NCBI GenBank assembly: GCA_030596145.1
Contig: JAUVKS010000005.1
Location: 1 to 22,506, forward strand
DNA length: 22,506 nucleotides
Direction of reading: 5' to 3'
Source: Pseudomonadota bacterium
Lineage (GTDB): Bacteria; Desulfobacterota; Syntrophia; Syntrophales; JADFWA01
A program made the position numbers and the translations under genes. Positions 1-7,500 of the stretch are shown piece by piece; position 1 is the first letter of the stretch; every line of letters begins with the position of its first letter. A model generated the notes under the pieces. The model saw only the letters and a program-made list of their open reading frames with translations, had not been told where the DNA came from and searched no databases.

Positions 1-732
1 CCTTGTGGGCTGAAGATATTGGCCCAGTGTCAGGATGCTGCAGCCCGTGTCAAGAAGATCATGAAGGGTATTGCGAATTTCTTCGGAAGACTCCCCCAAG
101 CCGAGCATGAGGCCTGATTTGGTGGGAATGGCGGAATCATACTTTTGCACCCGTTTTAAAAGCTCAAGTGAGCGGGGATATATGGCCTCCGGCCTGACCG
201 AAGGATAAAGGCGCGGGACGGTCTCAAGGTTATGGTTCAAAACATCAGGGAGGGCATCCACGACCGTCTGGAGTGCATCCGTGTTCCCTTGAAAATCGGG
301 TATCAGAACCTCCACAAGCGCATCGGGCACTCTTTCTCGAATCTCTCTTATCGTCTCAGCAAAAAAACCGGCTCCGCCGTCCGGCAGATCGTCACGGGTG
401 ACAGAAGTAACCACTACATAGCTAAGTTCCATGCTTTGCACGGCCTCGGCAACTCTGGCCGGTTCATCGGGATCAGGCGGGTTAAGCGGCCCGTGTGCAA
501 CCGCGCAGAAACAGCAGTTACGAGTGCAACTTGGCCCCATAATCAGGAAAGTCGCAGTCCGCCGGGAAAAACACTCCCAGAGGTTGGGACATCTGGCTTC
601 CTGACAGACGGTGTGGAGCCTGCCTTTCTTGAGCAGGGTCCTGACCTTCTCATAGTTTGCACCCGTTGGAAGACTCCGCTTGAGCCAGCGGGGTTTCGGA
701 GTCCGTTCTTTCGGTTCCTTCTGCTGAATCAT
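1..732 (-). CDS. lipA: Lipoyl synthase LipA, partial (C-terminus beyond left edge)
   Basis: This is a radical-SAM enzyme that inserts two sulfurs into the octanoyl group on lipoyl domains such as GcvH, in the cytoplasm. The 244 visible residues run open to the window edge; family members are near 290 residues, so the last part lies outside. The auxiliary cluster cysteines are C43, C48 and C54 in VCQEARCPNLWECF. The radical-SAM CxxxCxxC is C69-C73-C76 in SCTRNCCFC. The conserved stretch VTSVTRDDLPDGGA follows, and later NHNLETVPRLYP. The ATG at 732 has a GGAG ribosome binding site about 7 nt upstream. The gene starts 21 nt after the lipB stop, so the two are surely co-transcribed. Identification is firm. 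Confidence 0.97.
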   Translation of the reverse strand, partial: MIQQKEPKERTPKPRWLKRSLPTGANYEKVRTLLKKGRLHTVCQEARCPNLWECFSRRTATFLIMGPSCTRNCCFCAVAHGPLNPPDPDEPARVAEAVQSMELSYVVVTSVTRDDLPDGGAGFFAETIREIRERVPDALVEVLIPDFQGNTDALQTVVDALPDVLNHNLETVPRLYPSVRPEAIYPRSLELLKRVQKYDSAIPTKSGLMLGLGESSEEIRNTLHDLLDTGCSILTLGQYLQPTR

Positions 733-753
733 TACAACTCCAAATTTATTTCA

Positions 754-1497
754 CTATGCAGGACTCTTCAAAAAATTCTGCAATTCTGACAGGCTTGTAT
801 TTACAAGCTCAACCTCAAAAACCGCTTCAATATGACGCATTACGGCCTCGCGTACCTGGTTCATGGATACTTTATGTGAGAGTTCTTGCTCAATGGATGT
901 CATTCCGATACCCTGCAGACCACAGGGCTGGATCCAGCCAAAAGGTTTCAGCGAAAGATTGACGTTAAATGCAAAACCGTGGAAAGAAATCCCACGTCGA
1001 ATGGCTATCCCGATGCTCCCCAGTTTATTATTGCCGACCCAGATTCCTCTGTTCACGGGATTTCGTTCAGCAGTAACTCCCCAGTCCGCGGCCGTTTTTA
1101 TCATAATCTCCTCAAGACCGAAAACATAATCAACCACGGACAATTTAGCTTCTCGCAGATCAACAATGGGATAAACGACAAGCTGACCAGGACCGTGAAA
1201 AGTAATGTCACCACCCCGCTCCACCTGAATTACCGGAATTCCTGATTTTTCCAGAAAGGCCCCGGATACCATCAGGTTTTCCTCCCCTCCCCTGCGGCCA
1301 AGGGTGAAGACAGGAAGGTGTTCCAACAAGAAGACAATATCGGTGTCGATTGTCCCGTCTCTTCTTGCCGTCACAAGACTGCTCTGCAAATCCCAGGCCT
1401 CCCTGTATTCTATGGCAGGCAGTTCCACACAAAGCCATGTTCTGGGTTCCTGGTTTCGAGTTACGAGTTTCAAGATTCTAAAACGCCCCCTACTCAA
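754..1497 (-). CDS. lipB: Octanoyltransferase LipB (start uncertain)
   Basis: LipB moves the octanoyl group from acyl carrier protein to lipoyl domains, the step before LipA. The family motif RGGDITFHGPGQLVVYP is at about residues 94-110. The catalytic Lys158 lies in NNKLGSIGI, SFHGFAFNV is at 171-179, and catalytic Cys192 lies in IQPCGLQG (numbered from the longest frame). The start is doubtful. The longest frame begins with TTG at 1497, and its first ~22 residues are the translation of a dispersed GAACTC/GGTTTC-type simple repeat. Homology begins only near WLCVELPAIEYREAW (residue 21 on). The ATG at 1438 is in another frame. GTG at 1428 or TTG at 1473 are in-frame alternatives without a clear Shine-Dalgarno. 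Function is clear; the N-terminus is not. Confidence 0.93.
   Translation of the reverse strand: MSRGRFRILKLVTRNQEPRTWLCVELPAIEYREAWDLQSSLVTARRDGTIDTDIVFLLEHLPVFTLGRRGGEENLMVSGAFLEKSGIPVIQVERGGDITFHGPGQLVVYPIVDLREAKLSVVDYVFGLEEIMIKTAADWGVTAERNPVNRGIWVGNNKLGSIGIAIRRGISFHGFAFNVNLSLKPFGWIQPCGLQGIGMTSIEQELSHKVSMNQVREAVMRHIEAVFEVELVNTSLSELQNFLKSPA
1441..1475. repeat. GGTTC/GAGTT simple-repeat array at the lipB 5' end
   Basis: The words GGGTTC, GGTTTC, GAGTTAC and GAGTTTC repeat here and resemble the arrays just upstream of gcvT (16053-16085) and gcvH (14391-14414). In lipB the array overlaps the apparent coding frame, which makes the true start codon uncertain. Confidence 0.55.
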
Positions 1498-1603
1498 ACA
1501 TCATCAAGCCATTTTACCCAATCGAGATCTTTCTTTACGCTATTATATAATCTTTCATCGGCCCTCCTACCTGGTCATCTATAATGACTAATCATAGGAA
1601 CAC

Positions 1604-1621
1604 TCGACCGTTTTGTCGAGA
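1604..1621. other. Short palindrome CTCGAC...GTCGAG between lipB and the first TA pair
   Basis: A 6-nt perfect inverted repeat (CTCGAC/GTCGAG, 6-nt loop) lies in the gap between hepT-like and lipB. There is no U-run on either side, so a Rho-independent terminator is unlikely. A TATAAT hexamer on the minus strand at 1547-1542 could be a -10 box for lipB, but no convincing -35 was found. Nothing else is recognisable between 1498 and 1688. Confidence 0.25.
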
Positions 1622-1688
1622 GATAAAAAGAACAGACTACTATATGAAAAGTTGCCTGCCCCCCTTTTCTTAATACTGTCTATAGAAT

Positions 1689-2033
1689 TTACTGGAATTT
1701 AGTGTCCAAAATTTTTTCAAGTTCAACAATCAGAGGTGGGACATCTTCGATTATAGTATTCCAGAGAATGTCGAGATCAACATCAAAGTACGCATGAATA
1801 AGACGATGCCTCATGCCGACAATATTGGGCCATGGTATCTGCGGCAAATCTTCACGACAACGGTTGGTTACATTAGCAGCTGCCTCTCCTATAATTTCAA
1901 TACACTTTATGAGAGCAAATGTTAGTTTTCTATCGGTGTCCAGAGAATATCTGGTTTTATCTTTGATGAACAGTTCTGCTTCCTTTGCGGCATCCAGCAT
2001 ATGACGCAGGCGTATGTGATCATCCTTCCGCAT
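1689..2033 (-). CDS. HepT-like HEPN RNase toxin (DUF86 family)
   Basis: This is a 114-aa all-helical HEPN protein of the HepT/DUF86 family, the toxin half of an HEPN-MNT (MntA-HepT type) system. The diagnostic RX4HXY motif is intact: R75, H80 and Y82 in RHRLIHAY. In characterised HepT proteins the R and H form the RNase site, and the tyrosine is AMPylated by the partner nucleotidyltransferase to neutralise the toxin. IIGEAAANV is also typical of the family. The longer frame begins at 2063; I chose ATG 2033 because GAGG lies 7 nt upstream and the overlap with the antitoxin then shrinks to 14 nt. It is encoded downstream of, and overlapping, its antitoxin. Confidence 0.88.
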   Translation of the reverse strand: MRKDDHIRLRHMLDAAKEAELFIKDKTRYSLDTDRKLTFALIKCIEIIGEAAANVTNRCREDLPQIPWPNIVGMRHRLIHAYFDVDLDILWNTIIEDVPPLIVELEKILDTKFQ

Positions 2034-2328
2034 ACTGTACCTCAGCCGAGTTAAGTACATCATCCCTGAAGTAGCGGCTCAGGTCCTGCGACGTTCTTAA
2101 ATCCACTTTTCGTCCCAGCATCTGGGTCAACTCGATTTCCATGCCGGCCAATCGGATAAATCCAGGTATATGTTCCGGGTGAAACTCAACTAACAAATCA
2201 ATATCGCTATCCGGTTTAAAATCCCCACGCAGAATAGAGCCAAAAAGTGACAACCTGCGAATATGGTTTCTCTTACAGAATTCGGCTATCTTTTCCTTCG
2301 GGATATTTAAGCCTGTTTTCCTCATCAT
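2020..2328 (-). CDS. MntA-like minimal nucleotidyltransferase antitoxin
   Basis: This 102-aa protein is a minimal DNA-polymerase-beta-fold nucleotidyltransferase. The motif GSx10DxD is present as G30-S31 and D42-I-D44 in LFGSILRGDFKPDSDIDLLVEF-type context. D76 (KVDLRT) is the probable third metal carboxylate. By analogy with MntA-HepT it should transfer AMP onto the HEPN partner encoded just downstream, with which it overlaps. GGAGG sits 5-7 nt before the tandem ATGs at 2328 and 2325. The antitoxin is translated first, which fits the classical order. Substrate and toxicity are inferred, not seen. Confidence 0.88.
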   Translation of the reverse strand: MMRKTGLNIPKEKIAEFCKRNHIRRLSLFGSILRGDFKPDSDIDLLVEFHPEHIPGFIRLAGMEIELTQMLGRKVDLRTSQDLSRYFRDDVLNSAEVQYAEG

Positions 2329-2415
2329 TCCACCTCCGCAACCAAATATACCATTCTCGAATGTCTCAGTATAGCATTAAACATCCAAAACTCAAAGCTC
2401 AGCATTCCCCCATCT

Positions 2416-2700
2416 TTACTGCCCAAATCCCGGCAAATTCATTACCCCAAACTCCTCTCTACATTCAGGGCACAGATCACTAATATCTTCATCCTGTCCC
2501 CCTCTGTCATTCCCAACCACCAGTTTGTCATTCCCGTTCGTCCCTCTGTTATTCCCAACCACCACTTTGTCATTCCCGTTCGTCCCTCTGTCATTCCCGT
2601 GAAAACGGGAATCCAAATAATCCGCCAGCTCTGTTGCGGGGCTGACATCCAGAACATCTTCTTCATCGAATTCTCTGAAGCATCTATTGTAGATCTTCAA
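2416..2700 (-). CDS. Small Cys-containing protein carrying in-frame REP-derived repeats (copy 1)
   Basis: I do not recognise a named family. The 94-aa frame starts with TTG (no ATG) and has three parts. Residues 1-31 contain RCFREFDEEDVLDVSPATELADYLDS. A middle part reads RFHGNDRGTNGNDK and similar, which is the translation of a REP palindrome plus two 42-bp tandem units. The C-terminal part is DLCPECREEFGVMNLPGFGQ, with a CPEC pair. The ends look like one small zinc-ribbon-like protein of about 50-60 residues. The middle looks like repeat DNA that entered without breaking the frame. A truncated second copy of the N-terminal part lies at 3621-3755. Whether it is expressed is unknown. Confidence 0.5.
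   Translation of the reverse strand: MKIYNRCFREFDEEDVLDVSPATELADYLDSRFHGNDRGTNGNDKVVVGNNRGTNGNDKLVVGNDRGGQDEDISDLCPECREEFGVMNLPGFGQ
2500..2614. repeat. Tandem 42-bp units plus REP palindrome inside the small gene
   Basis: Two 42-bp units occupy 2500-2541 and 2542-2583, differing at only a few bases. A third, partial unit begins at 2584 and runs into a REP-like hairpin, ATTCCCGTgaaaACGGGAAT, ending near 2612. Each unit itself carries two GTCATTCCC or GTTATTCCC half-palindromes. The 42-bp period equals 14 codons, so the surrounding reading frame is preserved. Confidence 0.85.
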
Positions 2701-2703
2701 TTA
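2608..2703. repeat. Dispersed duplication, copy 1 (matches 3662-3758)
   Basis: GGGAATCCAAATAATCCGCC, then AACATCTTCTTCATCGAATTC, then CAATTAAG are shared with 3662-3758 with scattered substitutions. The shared stretch runs from the REP arm through the start of the small Cys protein, so both copies were already joined to REP-type sequence when duplicated. Confidence 0.85.
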
Positions 2704-2798
2704 AGTATCCTGACCTCTGAATTCATTACTTTGTTGTAAGGATGTATTTTTGGTAAGGACTTCTTGGTTTATATGGTCACCACAAGCAATTGCTTTCT

Positions 2799-3122
2799 TT
2801 ATGCGGCGGCATAGATTACCTCGCCTTCTTTTGCGTAATCAACCATGACGGATTCACTATTATTCCATTCATCAGGGGTCATGGCAACGACCTCGATGGG
2901 TTCAAAAATCTCATAGACGACATCTGAAAGAATATCGATTCGCTGCCAGTAATCTTTGCCCGCAAAATCATCAGATATAACAATAAGGTCAATATCGCTG
3001 CCCTCCCTGAATTCCCCTGTGGCATAAGAGCCAAAGAGTATTAATCGAGTGACCTTGATATTTCTGGCTTCTATCGCTTTTCTAAAACGAGAAATTATTT
3101 CTAAAACTGCGCTTTTATCCAT
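2799..3122 (-). CDS. Minimal nucleotidyltransferase (MNT) of a second HEPN-MNT pair
   Basis: This 107-aa polymerase-beta-type nucleotidyltransferase has GSx10DxD as G31-S32 and D43-I-D45 (GSYATGEFREGSDIDLIV). E77 in PIEVVAM is the probable third carboxylate. The ATG at 3122 lies inside the end of the upstream HEPN gene (22-nt overlap), and AGGAGG sits 8 nt before it within the HEPN coding sequence, so translation is coupled. Unlike the 1689-2328 pair, the nucleotidyltransferase comes second here. The expected role is to modify or neutralise its HEPN partner, which is inference from family context. Confidence 0.87.
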   Translation of the reverse strand: MDKSAVLEIISRFRKAIEARNIKVTRLILFGSYATGEFREGSDIDLIVISDDFAGKDYWQRIDILSDVVYEIFEPIEVVAMTPDEWNNSESVMVDYAKEGEVIYAAA

Positions 3123-3481
3123 CCCAAAACCTCCTTACTCCTTGCTACCATGTCCCGAACAATAGTTTGTGTGTAATCTTTCCCCAATTTCTCAATATTC
3201 TCGGGGTATCTTGTCGCAACACTGGCTTCATTGAGCTTCACGACAAAACGCCCGATAGACTCCGGTGGTTTGATACCTGCTTTATTCAGCAGATAAATGA
3301 GATTATGAGTCTTCGGCGGTATAACGGATAGCCTATCATGAAAAAGCCCTTTGAGAGCTTTTTCTATCGACAGGTGACACATAAAAACAGCATAGAAATA
3401 CCGTCCACCACTTAACATATATTCTGCTGTATCCATATCATAATCAGCCTGCCTTAACCATTCCTGAGGATATTTGGCCAT
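3101..3481 (-). CDS. HEPN-domain protein (PF05168-like) of a second HEPN-MNT pair
   Basis: This 126-aa helical protein fits the HEPN domain usually paired with minimal nucleotidyltransferases: WLRQADYDMDTAEYML near the N-terminus, the central HLSIEKALKGLF (the common EKxLKA helix), HNLIYLLNKAG, and ATRYPENIEKL. I cannot find the RNase RX4-6H motif of the HepT type, so either the toxin acts differently or catalysis is absent. The ATG at 3481 has GGGGGAG about 5 nt upstream. It is first in the pair and overlaps the nucleotidyltransferase start. This differs in subfamily and gene order from the neighbouring pair. Confidence 0.82.
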   Translation of the reverse strand: MAKYPQEWLRQADYDMDTAEYMLSGGRYFYAVFMCHLSIEKALKGLFHDRLSVIPPKTHNLIYLLNKAGIKPPESIGRFVVKLNEASVATRYPENIEKLGKDYTQTIVRDMVARSKEVLGWIKAQF

Positions 3482-3620
3482 TTACTCCCCCTGCAATTTT
3501 ATATTCGTTATGAGTTTACCATCAACCTTTTCTAACAAATAGATATCCATTCCGAACCTCTAACATTTTCAAATTCCCCATTTACTTTCAACAGCCCAAC
3601 CCTCAGCAGATCTATCACCC

Positions 3621-3755
3621 CTAGTTTCTTTTTCCGCCGTTTTGTTGTTCCCAACTTGATTGGGAATCCAAATAATCCGCCAGCTCCGTCGCTGGGCTGA
3701 CATTCAAAACATCTTCTTCATCGAATTCCCGGAAACATCTCACACAGGTTTTCAA
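3621..3755 (-). pseudogene. Truncated second copy of the small Cys protein
   Basis: This is a 44-codon frame from TTG 3755 to TAG 3621. Residues 5-31 (VRCFREFDEEDVLNVSPATELADYLDS) nearly match residues 5-31 of the 2416-2700 frame. After the shared SPATELADYLDS the sequence turns into REP-like DNA (TTCCCAACTTGATTGGGAA) and reaches a stop. The CPEC half is missing. It probably arose by duplication followed by decay. The rest of the 3482-3798 gap holds nothing I recognise. Confidence 0.6.
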
Positions 3756-3758
3756 TTA
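3662..3758. repeat. Dispersed duplication, copy 2 (matches 2608-2703)
   Basis: This is the second copy of the roughly 97-bp segment described at 2608-2703. Each copy lies directly upstream, in transcription direction, of one HEPN-MNT pair. Confidence 0.85.
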
Positions 3759-3798
3759 AGGATGCTATCGCCGGAATCCTGACACCCGAGAATTTCTT

Positions 3799-4578
3799 TC
3801 AATAACCATGCACCTTATAAAGTTCTTCAATTGTTTTTAAGGTTTCTACAAATATCTCTTTTGCATCAGTTGAAGTTACCGTCTTACGGCCATGTATTAA
3901 TGAACTTAATTTTATGTGGTAAATATCCCAAATTTTATCTTTGAGAGCTTTGCGGCTCACTTGTCTTATCAACTCATTGATATTATACTTCTCAAAATGA
4001 ACTATATTGTCTTTATTTTTTCTAATGAAACCTTTCTTCTCGCAAATATCTCTTATGCATATCTCCAATATTGTTCTCGAGAGTGAGTATACTGCGTTAT
4101 ATTGCTCAAATGCATAGCATTTTCGTGCCTCATCGACGAATTCATCCAAGTATTTTGGCACAGAAATACCCAAGATCAATGATTTTATATCGTAGAGATT
4201 TACTATATAGTCATAATGGCTGTACCATGATAAAAACAGATCATCGGCAAGATCGGAAATCTCCTCATAGTTAAGTTCCTCCTCAAGGAGCCTTTCACCG
4301 GTAATTTTCTCAAACTTTTTATTGAATTTATCCACTTCAAAAAATTCATCTGAATATATATTTTTGATTATTTCTTGTGCATTTTTATTGTTAATTTTAA
4401 CAATTGGATGATCCATCAATTCAATTTTTATGCTTTTCTTCAATTCTTCAAACTCAAGAAGCAACTTTCCCGAGTGCTCTCTGTTTCTTTCTATAAAAAA
4501 TGTTTTCACAAACAAGTTGTCCAATTCTTTTAATCTCAAAGCATTTTTAATAATGGCGGCTTCAAGCTTTAAATCCAT
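3799..4578 (-). CDS. HEPN/DUF4145-like protein, partner of the NACHT-nuclease
   Basis: This 259-aa protein is not confidently assigned. The C-terminal half (about residues 140-259) has a helical pattern like HEPN/DUF4145 domains: DEARKCYAFEQYNAVYSLSRTILEICIRDI, then KLSSLIHGRK near the end. The LIHG histidine sits where HEPN proteins keep theirs, but no arginine stands 5-7 residues before it, so the RNase motif looks degenerate. The N-terminal half is charged and helical, with no recognised domain. I chose ATG 4578 rather than 4605 because AGGGGA lies about 5 nt upstream and the start then falls 11 nt after the stop of the large upstream gene. That spacing implies co-transcription and probably coupled translation. 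It could be a regulator, an accessory toxin or an adaptor. Confidence 0.6.
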   Translation of the reverse strand: MDLKLEAAIIKNALRLKELDNLFVKTFFIERNREHSGKLLLEFEELKKSIKIELMDHPIVKINNKNAQEIIKNIYSDEFFEVDKFNKKFEKITGERLLEEELNYEEISDLADDLFLSWYSHYDYIVNLYDIKSLILGISVPKYLDEFVDEARKCYAFEQYNAVYSLSRTILEICIRDICEKKGFIRKNKDNIVHFEKYNINELIRQVSRKALKDKIWDIYHIKLSSLIHGRKTVTSTDAKEIFVETLKTIEELYKVHGY

Positions 4579-4589
4579 CACTTTCCCCT

Positions 4590-7500
4590 TTAGTTTGAAA
4601 TACATTCCAAACCTAATACTGTTACATTATCAATTTTTTGGTATGCATCCCTGATTTTTCCAAAATGAGTTTCCCATTTTTTAGACCTTTTAGTCCTTTT
4701 CTTATTGTCAAATACCAAAAGTATCCCGAAATGTGCTTTGTAACCATTCATGTATTGACTAAGACTTTTATATGACGGCTTACTTTCGAGTGTTTTTTGG
4801 GAACCAACAAGATCCTTGCTCGTGCTGAGCTTTACCTCAATTAGAATTGGACCGATAAACCCATATGAAATGTGAAAATCTACTCGCTTATCATCTAAGA
4901 GCTGAGGTTCTCTTGTGATAGTTATTGCCTCTAATCCTTTTTTGCAAAAGGTACTCTCAACTTTAGCTTCTATGGTCTTTTGGATAAGATTTTCATAATT
5001 TTGTTTCTTAGCATCAAAGACTTTATTTCCAACAATAAAACTATATGCTCCCTCGCTTTCAACCCATCGCCTTAAATCTGTGTCAATGACATCTTTAACT
5101 TTTTCATGTAAATCACGAGGCGTTGCAATCTCCATGTATTGCTGCGTCTTCAGCTTATTATATTTTTGAATACACTCACTAATACTCGTTGGTTTTCCTA
5201 TAAACATTATGTAAGAACGTTTTAATTCTTTTAATCTATATTTAAACCAGTTAATGCCCTCATCTGAAGAATGTTCTTCCACAAATTTTTCAAGATTCCT
5301 CAAGGGCTTGTATGATCTTTCCTCTTTAAGATTATCAAAATAAGCATAAACAATCTGCCACAAGTATTGAGCATAAGGCCAATGCTCCTTCTCTTTGAGG
5401 ATTTTGAATGACTCACCTAAAAGATCCAAGAACTGCTTTTCATATTGTGGATGCTTTAACTTCATAAGCGGAGCCGCAAACTGTTTATCGCGAAGTTCAT
5501 GCTCCTGTGAACTCACACTATGCACACCGACAGGTTCCTTAAATGGAAATGCACGTTCCATCAATTCACCGAACCGCCAGTTTATTGCTTCATTATCTTT
5601 GTGATTTTCGATGAGGAGTTCATTGGCTTTCTCTGCAAGTTTTCTCGGTTCTTCCATATTTTTTTTATGTTGCTCAAATATTTTCTTCAAATATCCGGTA
5701 TCCTGAATAAGGAATTCCGAGGTAGTTAACGCACGTAATCGGTCATAAACTGAAAAATCGTTTTGTGCAACAAATTCTCTGAGTATTGGCACGGCTTCCT
5801 TAATCACATATCTTTCGCTTGCCCGAATAAATCTATCCGGCATAAATCTCCACAAATCTGACTTTTTTTCTTTATAAACTGCAAGCAGACTTTCTATTTC
5901 ATCCGGCTGGACATTTTTCACCAAAGAAAAGAGGGACTCTAAATGTTCGGAATAGGCAAAGGAAACATAATTGATAATTTTCTTTCTATACTTTGTGACA
6001 TCGAGATCCAATTCGCTCGCAACCTTGACGCAATCGCCAAAAATATGGATCCAGGCATGAGTTGTATAACTTGTGCTTCCCCCATCTTGTGTTGTGATTT
6101 CAAGGTTTTGTTCGCCAGGATCAAATTTTTCAAAAACAGACCCTTCAATAAGACTTTTCAGCCTATCCTTTTCGTCTGTTGTTATCAGAGGGTTAAGTGT
6201 ATTTTTATTGTTTAAATAGAATTCAAAAACATCCGGGTAGTATTTTCCCTCTTCGGGGTCTAGTTTTAATTGAAATTCTTCATATAGACGTTTTTCCTCG
6301 GAAGGTTCCTGGTCTTGTTTTTCCCATCTACTTTCTGCTTCTCTATATTCAGTGCTTAAATACTTTCTGCCCTCTTCATAGGTTTCTTCCGCATCCGGAC
6401 GTTTTGAGAATTTTATCTGTTGAAGAGTCCACAGCGCATCGAGCTTACCCTTTTCAAAATGCAATAATTGGTTGATAAACTCTTTGACCTGTTCTTTTTC
6501 TAAAAGGATGGAAAATAAATTTTGGAAGCTGTACAGATTCTTTTTTAAATTATCGGATTTGGCAATTTGTGAAATCAGATCAAAGAGGTAGTTTTTGTTT
6601 TTCTTCTTTAAGAGAAGAGCAATGTTTTTAATGAAATTTGATTCTCGAGCTTTATACCAATGTTTTGATTCAAATGCCTTTTGTATAATGGATTGCAATT
6701 TATTTTCAATATCACTATCCCAAACTGCTTTTATATTTTTTATAATTTTCCCGTCCCGATCTTCGAAAATGCTTTCCCGGTCTATAAATCTGTTAAGAAA
6801 TGAAGTGTCGCTGGTAAAGGCATCTAATAGTTTCTTAACTGCTTGACCCTTGGTTACTTCATATAATCCGTAACGGGCATGGAGGGATCCATGCTTGGTG
6901 CCTTCTATGAAATATTTTATTGACAAATCATGATTGGGGTTGACTTCTCTGCATGAATCTAAAAAGCTGTTTCTTATAAGTTCATCTTCACTTTCCCATA
7001 CACTTTCGACTTCTTTTATAACTGTATCATCTCCAAGATTTCCGAGTGCAAATAAAGCATTTCTCTGCAGAACGCCGTTTTCGTTTTTATCTTTTGCAAA
7101 TTTAATGAGCTTTTGTTTCCAATAGGCTTTTTCTGTATTATCAAAAATATCTTTTTCCAATATAAACCCAACAATTTGAGCGACATTTCCTAAATGGACA
7201 ATTCTCTTGGTTTCATTGTTTTTAAATCGTCTTCCATCGGTATAGTACTTAATCAGCTCGAGCTGTGATTTATCAAAGTAATAGGATAAATTCTTAGCAA
7301 TATCCAAATCAATCCAATGCAAAACAGATTGGTAGTAGGTAAATACCTGTTCAAATATTTCCTTTCGCTCTTCTGCAGGCAGGCGTTCAATATCGATTTT
7401 CGTGAGAAAACGGTGGTATTCTTCATCTTGCGTTGTTCCCTCTTTACTCATCCGGCCAAAATCAAGAAGCGGTTTTAAAATCGAAATATCTAAATCCACA

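Noticed and set aside
232..789. 185-aa plus-strand open frame
   Set aside because: It lies opposite lipA, whose cysteine motifs are unmistakable on the minus strand; the plus frame has no family features.
1604..1621. Rho-independent terminator at CTCGAC...GTCGAG
   Set aside because: There is no U-run on either side and the stem is short; kept only as a palindrome.
2500..2614. Tandem repeats as a CRISPR array
   Set aside because: The 42-bp units are contiguous without variable spacers and consist of REP halves.
5943..6475. Plus-strand frames within the large NACHT gene
   Set aside because: They are antisense shadows of a 1348-aa frame with clear motifs.
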